A stretch of 64,000 bases of DNA from G965276765 sp965276765. Its GTDB lineage: Bacteria; Actinomycetota; Acidimicrobiia; Acidimicrobiales; Palsa-688. This document shows, piece after piece, positions 43,347-51,788 of this stretch (its first letter is position 1; every line of letters starts with the position of its first letter). The notes beneath the pieces were generated by a model. It made no database searches and had not been told where the DNA came from. It saw nothing but the letters and a program-made list of their open reading frames with translations. Both the position numbers and the translations under genes were made by a program. The stretch lies in the NCBI GenBank assembly GCA_965276765.1, contig OZ255627.1, positions 1,240,001 through 1,304,000 of the forward strand. The letters are read 5' to 3'.

Positions 43347-44574
43347 TAGGTGCTTGCAAGGGACTCGGTGGGGGTGAGACGGGCGGCGCGCACGGCTGGG
43401 TATAGGCCGGCAAGAACGCCGACCAGGAGGCCCCCGGCAAGGCCGCCGCCCACGGATGTCCCAGAAATGGCGATGGGGAGACCTTTGTAGAGGGCGTAGG
43501 CCGCGGTTCCGAGCGCGCCGACGGCGATCCCGCTCATTGATCCTGCGGCGGCGAGAACGGTCGCCTCGACGAGGAACTGGATGCGGATGTGTCCTCGCGT
43601 GGCGCCGAGGGCGCGACGAAGGCCTATTTCGCGCCTGCGCTCGATCACCGCGAGGTACATGGTGTTGGCGATCCCGATCCCCCCCACGACCAGGGATATG
43701 CCGGCCAGGCCGAGAACGAGTCCCGACGCGTTGCTGTCCACCGCCTGCTTGGCCGCCAACGCGGTGCTGGGTTGGCTGACATTCACCAACCCTGCAGCTC
43801 GGGGATAGAGAGTCGGACCCAGCACGCTCGTCACTTGACCGAGCAAGCTTTGGTCCGCTCGAAGGTAGACGGAAGTAGCGTGTCCGTCGAATCCCAGCGC
43901 TGATCTGGCCGCGTTCCATCCGACGAACACGCCGTAATCGAGGTTTGAGGTGACGGGGAGGGCATCGAGGATTCCCACCACGGTGAAGGACGCCGCGCCT
44001 ATCGATATCTGAGGATGGTTCGGGAGGACGTTCGCGCCGATCCCCAAATTCGCCGCGGCAGCCTGGCGAGCACGACGGTGCGCATCTCAGCCGTTCGGCC
44101 GGACAGGAACGCGCCCGCCTGCATGCGGGCGTGCAGCACGGAAAGCAGAGTCGGGCTGGCCGCGAAAGCGTTCAGACCGGCGACGGCATCTGGGGGTATC
44201 TGGCCGTTGCGGCGCACGACAGAAGACAGGGTGGCCAGTTCCGCGGCCGATGTCACAGGGCCCATACGCAGCGTCACCGTCTCAGCGTCGGAGACGAACT
44301 GCGTCGGTATATTGTTCTGAATCTGCGCCTGAGCGACAAGCAGATTGGCGCCGAGCGAGTTCAGGCGAGCGGATAGGCCGGCGTTGCTCGACCCGGAGAT
44401 GCCGATGACGAGGACCAGCGTGGCGATACCGATGGCGATACCGACCGTGGACAGGGCAGCCCGAAGCCGGCGTGTCCTGATACCGATCAGCCCAAGGTGA
44501 AACACGTCGGCCGGCGACAGCCGGGCGACGTCGGGCAGCCCTGTCGCCGCGCGCCGACGCGATGTCAACCTCAT
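43346..44574 (-). pseudogene. MacB/FtsX-type ABC transporter permease, frameshifted near 44067
   Basis: The N-terminal part (44574 to ~44070) reads GIRTRRLRAALSTVGIAIGIATLVLVIG, the first membrane segment of MacB-like permeases, then the extracytoplasmic domain. One base is lost near 44067. The remaining frame continues GIGANVLPNHPQISIGAASFTVVGIL and three C-terminal helices (GLVLGLAGISLVVGGIGIANTMYL, GLRRALGATRGHIR). Restoring one G would give a normal ~409-residue permease. The TAG stop lies on the right boundary of the IS630 element (CTAG target). The start overlaps the ATPase stop by four bases. Confidence 0.8.
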
Positions 44575-45269
44575 GCCGGGTCGTCCACGACACGGCCGTC
44601 TTGGACCCGTATACGCCGCGGCATCCGCTCGGCGATCTCCCGGTCGTGGGTGATCACCGCGACGGTCGTGCCGGCGGCGTGCAACGCGAACAACAGGTCG
44701 AGCACGGCACGACCGCTTACGCTGTCGAGCGCTCCTGTGGGCTCGTCGGCCAACAGCAGGCTAGGGCCGTGGGCGACGGCGCGAGCGATCGCCACGCGTT
44801 GTTGCTCGCCACCGGACAGCTCGTGCGGTCGGTGCTGTAGCCGTCGGGACAGACCGACCTGTGTGAGGGCCGCAATGGCGAGGTCCCGGCGTCGCCGTCG
44901 CGGCGTGCCGGTGTAGAGCAATCCGGTCATGACGTTTTCCAGCGCCGACACGCCATCGGTCAGATGGAACTGCTGGAACACGAAGCCGAGAGCACGGGCC
45001 CGAAGGGCCGACAACTGTCTGTCGGTGAGTGTCTGGGTCTGATGCCCGTCGATCTCGATCAAGCCCTCGGAAGGCTGATCGAGCGTTCCGATGATGTTGA
45101 GCAGCGTGGATTTCCCGGATCCGGACGGCCCCGTGATCGCGACAAGCTCACCTCGGTCGATGGACATCGAGACATCGCGCAACGCAGCGAAACCACCAGC
45201 GTAGAACTTGCCGACACCCCTGAGTTCCACGACCGTGCGCGGTTTCGATGTCTGCGCCGCGGCACTCAC
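44571..45269 (-). CDS. MacB/LolD-type ABC transporter ATP-binding protein
   Basis: 232 residues from GTG 45269, overlapping the adaptor stop (GTGA). VELRGVGKFYAGGFAALRDVSM opens the domain. Walker A is GPSGSGKST, the signature LSGGEQQRVAIARA, Walker B LLLADEPTGALD and the switch His in VITHDREIA. FVFQQFHLTDGVSALENV is the Q-loop of the MacB/LolD group. With the adaptor and permease it forms a three-gene exporter, of the sort that removes peptides or antibiotics or supports envelope stress. Confidence 0.92.
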   Translation of the reverse strand: MSAAAQTSKPRTVVELRGVGKFYAGGFAALRDVSMSIDRGELVAITGPSGSGKSTLLNIIGTLDQPSEGLIEIDGHQTQTLTDRQLSALRARALGFVFQQFHLTDGVSALENVMTGLLYTGTPRRRRRDLAIAALTQVGLSRRLQHRPHELSGGEQQRVAIARAVAHGPSLLLADEPTGALDSVSGRAVLDLLFALHAAGTTVAVITHDREIAERMPRRIRVQDGRVVDDPA

Positions 45270-46636
45270 GTCGCCGACACCACCCGCAAGCCCGCATGAA
45301 TGCCCGCTCCGGAAACCTCGATATTTCCTGCCTGCACCGCGCCCGTGCGCACCGCTAGTAACCAACCGTCGGGGAGCTGCAGCGCGTATCCGCCGGACGC
45401 CAGCGCCAAGAGTGCCTGAATCGGCACAGCCAGTACATTGCGACGGGCGGCGGTCGTGACCGACATGCTGACCCGTGTCGAACTGACATGCGCGAACGCG
45501 CCCTGCTGGTCCAGGTTGACGCGGACCGTCGCAGACCTGCCGCTCGTGGTCACGCTCGCAACGTGCCCGGTGACCCTCCTGCCTCCGGCGGCGGAGACCC
45601 TCACGCGCCGACCGAGCGCCAGGGCCGCAGGCACACCATCATGGAATTGAAACGTTGCTTCCCTCGACGGCGAACTGAGCGAGATCGTCACCGCCGAAGC
45701 CGCATCGCCCTGTCGACCCTCGACAGCGCCCACCCGGGAGGCGGTTCTCACGACCAGCACCCGGCTCGGGTCGATCTCACCGTTGTCGGTCATCCCGAGG
45801 TGACGCTGCCACTGGCCCACCGCGTCTTGCAGAGCAGCAGTCCAGGTGTCTGTGGACCCGTGGTAGTACCCGAGCGAGGCGAGGTTGTTGGCGACCAGCG
45901 CAACGTCAGGGCCGCGTTGCGGCACCTCCGCTTGTTGGACGGCGCGCCCAGCCAAGGTGAGCCGTTGTTGGGCCTCGGCGACGCCGACCCCAGCTTGAGC
46001 GATGCTCGCATTGCGAGCCGCCCACGACGCTGCGCCGGGGTCCACGCGCCGCGAGGGGGCTGTCCCCACCGATCGTGCGGTTGTGCTGCTGCGGGCCGGG
46101 TCGGGCGACCCCATGGCCTCCGACCGTGTTGCCTCGGCAGCGAGCAGGTCGGCCTGCGCCGCCTGTACAGCAAGCTGCTGGCCGGTCGTGTCTGCCAACT
46201 TCAGCGTCCGGTAGAGCGGGGTCGAGCCAAACAGCACACCGACCGGTTGATCGTCGACGCTCAACAGCGGATGGTCCCGGGCGAGAATGTCACCGACCCG
46301 AGGCAGCGAGGTGATCGTTCCCCCGCTGGTGAGGTGAACGGTTCCGCGGGAGGGATAGCTCAGGATCCCTCGGTAGCTCTGGGTCGTGACGAGATCGGTA
46401 CGGCTGATGGTGGCTGTTCCCAACGGCACCGATTTGGGTGCCGCCTCCTTAGTGCGCGAGCCGTGCGTGACGAGGGCCGCTCCACCCCAGCCCGCTGCTA
46501 CCAAGGCGACAGCCAGGCCGGCGAAGAGCGCTCGCGACCGAGCGCTGCGCCCTGAACGCCGGCCAACACCAGCGGGACCCGATGCCAAACCATCGTCAAG
46601 GAGTTCATCAACCACGCCGCTAACTCTGACCGACAA
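45266..46636 (-). CDS. Efflux periplasmic-adaptor-like protein with peptidoglycan-binding domain
   Basis: 456 residues. A membrane anchor at about 37-58 (ALFAGLAVALVAAGWGGAALV) is followed by an adaptor region (PLGTATISRTDLVTTQSYRG and the barrel strand TITSLPRVGDILARDHPLL). An Ala-rich helical stretch around 150-220 is probably a coiled hairpin. LVANNLASLGYYHGSTD and AVGQWQRHLGMTDNGEI form a peptidoglycan-binding-like unit. The C-terminal barrels end ALQLPDGWLLAVRTG. The start is uncertain (TTG 46636 or GTG eight codons later). It is the first gene of the exporter operon. Confidence 0.85.
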   Translation of the reverse strand: MSVRVSGVVDELLDDGLASGPAGVGRRSGRSARSRALFAGLAVALVAAGWGGAALVTHGSRTKEAAPKSVPLGTATISRTDLVTTQSYRGILSYPSRGTVHLTSGGTITSLPRVGDILARDHPLLSVDDQPVGVLFGSTPLYRTLKLADTTGQQLAVQAAQADLLAAEATRSEAMGSPDPARSSTTARSVGTAPSRRVDPGAASWAARNASIAQAGVGVAEAQQRLTLAGRAVQQAEVPQRGPDVALVANNLASLGYYHGSTDTWTAALQDAVGQWQRHLGMTDNGEIDPSRVLVVRTASRVGAVEGRQGDAASAVTISLSSPSREATFQFHDGVPAALALGRRVRVSAAGGRRVTGHVASVTTSGRSATVRVNLDQQGAFAHVSSTRVSMSVTTAARRNVLAVPIQALLALASGGYALQLPDGWLLAVRTGAVQAGNIEVSGAGIHAGLRVVSAT

Positions 46637-47031
46637 TCGTGCAGTCGCAGTGAGGTCAATGTGTGAATCATGTGGTGACGCATCATGGATGAATTAGTGC
46701 CGTTCTCAGCCTGTTTCACCGAGGGCTCGATCGCCGACATGAGCCGTTTCATCGGCAGCGGAGCTGACCCTCTCCGCCAAAGCCCGGCTCCGATCCATCG
46801 ACGGGGCGTCGGCCCACCAGCCTTCCCGCCAGCCGGGCAGCGCCGCGGTGACGGCGCGTGGGTCGAGCTGGCCGGGCGGTCAAGTTCCACATCTCCGTCA
46901 CCGCCACCGAGGCCGCCCTCGTCTCGTATTGGCGGTCGCAGTATCGAGCCCATCCTGTGTCGACGGGTCCGGGTGAGTTTGTCAACCTGGTCTGATTTGG
47001 CCCCGGGGGGGTCTGTAATAGCCACGCGGCG
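46637..47031. other. Gene-free interval, possible remnants
   Basis: About 395 bases between the divergent exporter operon and the kinase unit. On the + strand, bases ~46880-47000 read KFHISVTATEAALVSYW and then STGPGEFVNLV before a stop, which looks like the tail of some protein, but I cannot assign it and no start is visible. Nothing else was recognised. Confidence 0.35.
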
Positions 47032-47283
47032 GTGTGCCTTCAGCGGGCTGGAACGCAGGGTACGGCCAACCCGCAGCGCCACGAGGTCGAAGGCATCGTC
47101 CAGGTGGCGGCGTACCAGACGGGTGCAGCGTGCTCTCTACTCCTTACCGACCAGGTTCGGGCGAAGATGGGGGTCAAGAAGGTGAAGGGTGCGTATGAGA
47201 CCCTCCTGGAGATCCCCGAGGTTAAGGCTCGGAGCAACAAGACCAAGCGGGAGCAGTACCTCTACGCTTTGGTGGCGAGGTAG
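47032..47283 (+). CDS. Small basic protein paired with a kinase, unknown function
   Basis: Up to 83 residues. The first ~35 are poorly structured; the rest, LLLTDQVRAKMGVKKVKGAYETLL followed by EIPEVKARSNKTKREQYLYALV, looks like two Lys-rich helices. The stop is three bases before the kinase GTG, so they were co-transcribed. I do not recognise the family. The strict pairing with a Ser/Thr kinase suggests a substrate, regulator or DNA-binding partner; that is inference. The GTG start at 47032 is not supported by a good ribosome site. Confidence 0.5.
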   Translation: MCLQRAGTQGTANPQRHEVEGIVQVAAYQTGAACSLLLTDQVRAKMGVKKVKGAYETLLEIPEVKARSNKTKREQYLYALVAR

Positions 47284-47286
47284 CTA

Positions 47287-48277
47287 GTGGATGGGCGCTA
47301 CCAGCTGAAGGAGCAGCTTGGGAACGGCAACACGGGGACCGTCTACCGGGCACACCACCGAGATCTAGGCCGTGAGGTCGCCGTCAAGCTGATCGCCCTC
47401 GACTTCGTCAGGGACAGGGACGAGCTACTGAGCGGGGCCCGCAGCTGGCGTCCCTGGATGACCACGACAACGTCGTCAAGGTGTGGGACGCCGGCGATTG
47501 GGACGACCAGTCGGTGTACGTCGCCTCTGAGTACTGCCCGGCGGATCGCTGGAGGACGTCTCGAAGGGCGGTCTCGTAGGCCCAGGCAGGGCCTGCGGCA
47601 TCGTCTCCGACGTGTGCCGAGGGCTCGACCACGTCCATCGGGGAGGGCTACTTCACCTCGACATCCGGCCGACCAACGTCCTTATCGGCTCAGACGGAAA
47701 GCCCAAGCTCATCGACTTCGGGCTCGCTCGGTGGACCCACGACCCCGCCGTGGAGGAGTGGTACTGGCCCCACGCCGCACCGGAGCTTGTTGAAGTGAGC
47801 GAGGGCCAGGTGGCCACTGACATCTACGGCATGGCCATGACGCTGGCCCACCTCCTAACCGGTGGCGACATCTGCCAGCCCTTCCTCGCAGGTGCCGCTC
47901 TCGTCGAGGCGAGCGCCAACGGGGACTGACCACGCCTGGAGAAGCTCGGCCCGAACGTCCCGAAGAAGCTCCAGAAGGTGATCGCTCAAGCCGTCGAGTA
48001 CGACCCAACTGCTCGGCAGCCCACGATCCAGGCCTTCAAGAGGCGGCTCGATGGGGCGACGCCGGCGGTCTCCTTCGCCATCCAAGTAGATGGAACCCTG
48101 ACAAGCACCACGGAGGCCTGGGCCATCACGACCGTCCCGGTGGGGAAGACCTACGACGTCGAGGTGCGCAAGAGAGGTCGGCGACGGAATGAACTGGGAG
48201 CGACCGGGCTAACCGCTCCTAAGGCCCGAGGCCTTGTAACGAACCTGGTCAAGGGCTTCGCCTACCCCAAGAAGTAA
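47287..48277 (+). pseudogene. Ser/Thr protein kinase, broken by two 1-base deletions and one nonsense codon
   Basis: GTG 47287 gives YQLKEQLGNGNTGTVYRAHH (glycine loop) and REVAVKLIAL (ATP Lys). Near 47430 a base is lost; the next frame reads LASLDDHDNVVKVWDAG and ASEYCP. Near 47538 another C is lost; the next frame reads GGSLEDVSKGGLV, LDHVHRGGLLHLDIRPTNVL (catalytic loop with HLDIRP instead of HRDLKP), LIDFGLARW, and TDIYGMAMTLAHLLTGG. TGA 47927 stands where TGG would give ANGDWPRLEKLG; the same frame then runs to 48277 with a short C-terminal domain (VGKTYDVEVRKRGRRRNELG). Intact length would be ~330 residues, cytoplasmic with no membrane segment. Confidence 0.75.
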
Positions 48278-48477
48278 GTGGCGCTGCGTCCTGCATTGGT
48301 GCTGCTCATGAGATGGGCCAAGAGAGCAGCTCGTTCAGACGGCAGCACCACCTATAAGCACCTGATGAACGTGAAGCGTCGCCTCGAGAGCGAGGTTCGG
48401 CACCTGGGACGCCGGTGCTGACCTGGCACTCGTAACGCCGAATCCCGGGCACCTTTACGGATCGGCTTGTCGTGTCG

Positions 48478-49017
48478 TTATGCACGTCGATGATCTGGTG
48501 GTTTGTTTGTGGCAGCCGCCCGTTGCATGGCTAGATGGTCCAGAGTTGCGAGGATCTCGTCGTCGACGGAGGGTGCGGGAAGCGCTCGCGGCTCACGCCG
48601 ATGGGCGTCAGAGGGTTCTTGACCCTCGGTCAGCATGGCGGCGAGGTGCTTGATCGATTCGGCCACCAGGTAGGCGGAAGCTCCGGCGTCGAGTGACCGG
48701 GTTACCGGCCCCTTGGTGTCCACCCCAACCTCGTTGTCTTCGACCTCGGTGATGACGACGCGAGCCTTGGGAAACTGACGGGATAGCGCGCCGATGGTCT
48801 GTGGGCTGCAGGGCGGGCACACGACGAGCACCGCATCCGGGGTCGAGTGGGTGATGTCGACCAAACGGACCTCCTCGCCCAGGGACTCTTGCAGACGATC
48901 GAGGGCAGCCTGCGGGAGGCGAACGGCTGCGACTACCTCACGAACTTCTCTTCGTCGCGGTTCGGGCAGTCCCACCTCTCGCATACTGGCATGTACACCG
49001 ATGATCGTGTGAGTCAC
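48478..49017 (-). CDS. Hypothetical protein, receiver-like alpha/beta fold
   Basis: 179 residues from GTG 49017, or 168 from ATG 48984. LVDITHSTPDAVLVVCPPCSPQTIGALS, then FPKARVVITEVED, then VTRSLDAGASAYLVAESIKHLAAML resemble a response-regulator receiver: the last piece matches the usual region leading to the Lys, with Ala-Glu instead of Lys-Pro. The N-terminal acidic pair is absent, so phosphorylation is unlikely. The Pro-rich C-terminal tail is probably disordered. No partner gene is obvious; it is divergent from the phosphotransferase gene. Confidence 0.55.
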   Translation of the reverse strand: MTHTIIGVHASMREVGLPEPRRREVREVVAAVRLPQAALDRLQESLGEEVRLVDITHSTPDAVLVVCPPCSPQTIGALSRQFPKARVVITEVEDNEVGVDTKGPVTRSLDAGASAYLVAESIKHLAAMLTEGQEPSDAHRREPRALPAPSVDDEILATLDHLAMQRAAATNKPPDHRRA

Positions 49018-49112
49018 TGGACCCGAGGCTTTTGAAACCGTGGGGAACGTCGGGCTCAGCTAGCGGCTCTCCGGCGTCAGTCGGCCTAGCCCAACTGGTT
49101 GACTGTTCGGTC

Positions 49113-49913
49113 GTGACGGCCGCCCCGCTACTCAGCATGCTGTGGGAATCAGCTGACCCCGCAGACGCCCTGACCGAGCGCTTCGGCTTCGCCGACGCTG
49201 TTTCCGCGGTCGGCTGGATGAGTGACGCCCTTTGGGACACCTGGGCCATCACGGTTGAGGACTGCGATCGTCTCGTCATCAGCGGCAGAAACCTGCTGGC
49301 CTGGATCACGACCGATGACAGGCGCCTCATCGCGAAATGGTCCGTCTCCCCTTCGCTGTTCCAGCGCCTGGCCGATACGGCAACTCTCACCATGTGGCTT
49401 CACACCCGCGGCATCCCCGTTGCTGCTCCAATTCCGGCAAGAGACGGTCGTCTTCGAGTCGAGCTGAACAACGTCTCCCTCGGCGTCCATCCCGTCATCG
49501 ACGGCGATCTCCTCGACGTTGACGATCCGGCACAAGTCACCGAGGCGGGCCACATGCTGGCAACGCTCCACGAAACGCTGGCGGCCTACCCCCACCGCAT
49601 CGACGGCGCCCGGTCGACCCGACACGACCAGCTTGTCCAGAACGACTTTCGGTCCGCCAACATCCTCCACGACAGCACGAGTATCACGGCGGTCCTGGAC
49701 TTCGAGACGGCGACCTACCGCACAAGGGTCGCGGACCTCGCCCAGGCAACAATTCTGCTCGGCACCCGCTACCACAACTGGGGCCCGACGAGCCCGCTCG
49801 TCCGGGAAGCATTCATCGACGCTTATCGCGACCAGACCCCGCTAACTAGCGCGGAACAAAACGAATTGCAACGCTACATCACCACGGGCTTGAAGCACTT
49901 CGGTTGGGCATAG
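49113..49913 (+). CDS. Aminoglycoside-phosphotransferase-fold kinase
   Basis: 266 residues from GTG 49113; a TTG start at 49032 would add 27. It shows WITTDDRRLIAKWSVSP (ATP Lys), LHTRGIPVAAPIPARDG, then QLVQNDFRSANILHD, where the catalytic Asp is kept but the usual His-Gly before it is Gln-Asn, and TAVLDFETATYRTRVADLAQ (Mg-binding Asp). That places it in the APH/choline-kinase-like superfamily, phosphorylating a small molecule such as an aminoglycoside, homoserine or a sugar. The start is uncertain. A DUF664 fragment follows three bases after its stop. Confidence 0.75.
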   Translation: MTAAPLLSMLWESADPADALTERFGFADAVSAVGWMSDALWDTWAITVEDCDRLVISGRNLLAWITTDDRRLIAKWSVSPSLFQRLADTATLTMWLHTRGIPVAAPIPARDGRLRVELNNVSLGVHPVIDGDLLDVDDPAQVTEAGHMLATLHETLAAYPHRIDGARSTRHDQLVQNDFRSANILHDSTSITAVLDFETATYRTRVADLAQATILLGTRYHNWGPTSPLVREAFIDAYRDQTPLTSAEQNELQRYITTGLKHFGWA

Positions 49914-49916
49914 GAG

Positions 49917-50240
49917 GTGCACCGAGGCACCGGAACCGCCCGTCAAGCTTGGACCAAGACGACGGGGCGTGCCGTTGACTTCGACGGAGCGGTCCCCGAC
50001 CGCCAGGTCGTCGAACGCGCGTTGAACGCGTGGAGGACGGAGGTGAACTTCGCCGAGCAGTTCGTGGCCGAGGCGCCCAGCCTCGACATCACCGGCAACG
50101 ACCCACTCAATCAGCACGGCAGCGGTGGCGGGCTGATGTCGCTTCGTGAGGTATTGATTGGAATGATCGAGGAATACGCCCGGCACATGGGTCACGCCGA
50201 TCTACTCCGAGAGCGGATCGACGGACGCCTCCGTCAGTAG
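49917..50240 (+). pseudogene. DUF664/DinB-like (mycothiol transferase) protein, N-terminus missing
   Basis: 107 residues. SLREVLIGMIEEYARHMGHADLLRERIDGR is the C-terminal helix of DUF664 proteins, with the metal-binding HxxxH, and the region VDFDGAVPDRQVVERALNAWR matches their middle. The family is usually ~165 residues and starts with another His-containing helix that is absent here, so this looks N-terminally truncated. It may still be translated from GTG 49917 directly behind the phosphotransferase gene. DUF664 enzymes use mycothiol or act on toxic electrophiles. Confidence 0.6.
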
Positions 50241-50494
50241 TCGGCGAGACCGCCGTCCCGAAGACGCTCACGAGCTCGTCCCAGCGCAGAACGTCCACTG
50301 TCCCCGGCCTCAATCCGCTGGCTCCCTCGCGCCCGAGTCGGCGTTCGGATCAGCTTCTCGGCTCCCGCCACCACTGCGAGTGACGCCTACGCCAGCAACT
50401 TTTGCCCACCCTCTCACGGACTGCTGCAGCCGGTGACGCAGATGGCAGGCGGGAGTCGCCAGTGAGACCACGGGTCCGTGCCGACCGGGCCGCC

Positions 50495-51238
50495 TCAGTT
50501 CGTCAGGATCGCCGCGTACAGTTCCTCGAGCGCCTGCCAGTGACGGGAGGCTGCAGCCTCGTCGTAGGTCGGGTTGTCGGGTACGGCGAAGCCGTGGAGG
50601 GCCGGATAGGTCTCGAGGGTGTGGTCGACGCCCCCCTCGGTGAGGGCCCGCTCGAGCAGCTCGGCCTGCTCCGGCGGGAACGACGCGTCGTCCTGGGCGC
50701 CGGCCACCACCACCCGACCGGTGATCCGCCCGACGACGAGGTGCGGGCTGTCGGGGGCGTCGGACGCCAGGTTGCCGCCGTGGAACGACGCCGCAGCCAC
50801 GATCCGGTCGGGGTGGTGGGCCGCGGCGGTGAGGGAGAGGCCTCCACCCATGCAGTAGCCAGTGGTGCCGACCTTGGTGCCGGCCACCTCGGGACGGCCG
50901 GCGAGGAACTCGAGGAAGGCGCCGGCGTCGCTGGCCGCCATGGCCTTGGTCAGGCCCCCGATCATCCCGAACAGCCGGGCCCGCTCGGCGCCGTCGCTGA
51001 ACGCCGTGGCCAGGTCGAACGGCTCGTAGGCCCCGTGCCGGTAGTACATCTCGGGCAGCAGCACGACGTAGCCCAGGTCGGCGAGATGCTCGGCCATCGT
51101 GACCATCGCGGGGCGGACGCCTCCGGCGTCCATGAACAGGATGACCGCCGGCCAGGACCCCTCACCGTCGGGGGTCACAAGGACCGACGGGCACGAGCCG
51201 TCGAGGGTGGGCACGGTCACGTCTGCGCGCTTCGTCAC
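50495..51238 (-). CDS. Dienelactone hydrolase family protein
   Basis: 247 residues from GTG 51238. The triad of the dienelactone hydrolase fold is Cys129 (TTGYCMGGG), Asp183/184 (AGAQDDASF) and His215 (ALHGFAVP). PAVILFMDAGGVRP is the oxyanion-hole strand. It opens lactones or small esters, often after ring cleavage. The longer open frame upstream overlaps a CoA-transferase remnant on the other strand and has no similarity. It belongs with the neighbouring acyl-CoA dehydrogenase and P450 as a second catabolic group. Confidence 0.9.
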   Translation of the reverse strand: MTKRADVTVPTLDGSCPSVLVTPDGEGSWPAVILFMDAGGVRPAMVTMAEHLADLGYVVLLPEMYYRHGAYEPFDLATAFSDGAERARLFGMIGGLTKAMAASDAGAFLEFLAGRPEVAGTKVGTTGYCMGGGLSLTAAAHHPDRIVAAASFHGGNLASDAPDSPHLVVGRITGRVVVAGAQDDASFPPEQAELLERALTEGGVDHTLETYPALHGFAVPDNPTYDEAAASRHWQALEELYAAILTN

Positions 51239-51289
51239 ACGGCGAGTCTGGCGGAAGAGGTAGCGTTCCACCCAGTCCAGCGGCAGCCC

Positions 51290-51725
51290 GAGGCCTCCGT
51301 GACCGACTTCGGCGGTGCTCTCCGCTCTTGTCTCTGCGGGGACCGCCCGTCCTCGGACAGCTCCATGCCGTGCCCGACCAGTGGGACCGAGACGGATGGG
51401 CCGGCGATGAAGCAGCGCTTCGCTGATGTCTTCCTGCAACGGACCAGGGACCAGTGGTGCCAGGTGCTCGGCGACGCCGACGCGTACTTCGCTCCGGTGC
51501 TGCGCATGAGCGAGGCCCTGAGGCACCAGCACCACGTCGAGCGTGCCTCGTTGTCGAGGTGGCGGCGTGACCCAACCGGCGCCGGTGCCCCCGTTCAGTG
51601 CTACCCCATCCGGCGACCCGGGTCAGCAGGCAAGAGCCGGTGCGCACACGGACGGGATCCTGGCCGAGGCCGGACTTTCCCCGGAGGCGACGGCCGCACA
51701 GCGAGCCGGCGGTGCCGTCGCCTGA
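51290..51725 (+). pseudogene. C-terminal remnant of a CaiB/BaiF CoA-transferase
   Basis: Only the last ~130 residues survive. MKQRFADVFLQRTRDQWCQVLG and DADAYFAPVLRMSEALRHQHHVERAS match the alpha-methylacyl-CoA racemase branch of the family. Two bases are missing near 51545; the next frame continues VTQPAPVPPFSATPSGDPG and ends HTDGILAEAGLSPEATAAQ, the normal tail. Nothing upstream belongs to this gene: the dienelactone hydrolase gene on the other strand starts at 51238. Confidence 0.7.
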
Positions 51726-51788
51726 CAAGCCACCACCTGAACTGGTCGTCGCTGCCGGCCTCGCGCCGCCGTCTCTCGCCTGCGGCGC

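Larger units (their letters stand above)
41724..43348 (+). mobile_element. Complete IS630-family element with TA flanks, inverted ends and a passenger gene
   Basis: The element is bounded by TA at 41724-41725 and 43347-43348 within CTAG on both sides, the target duplication used by the IS630/Tc1 group. Inside the TAs are imperfect 29-bp inverted ends. It contains the transposase (41806-42957) and a second gene (42982-43317). All parts appear intact. The right end lies exactly at the stop codon of an ABC permease gene. Confidence 0.8.

Noticed and set aside
47430..47540. Kinase frame changes as programmed frameshifting
   Set aside because: No slippery heptamer or structure was seen and a separate nonsense codon also breaks the gene.
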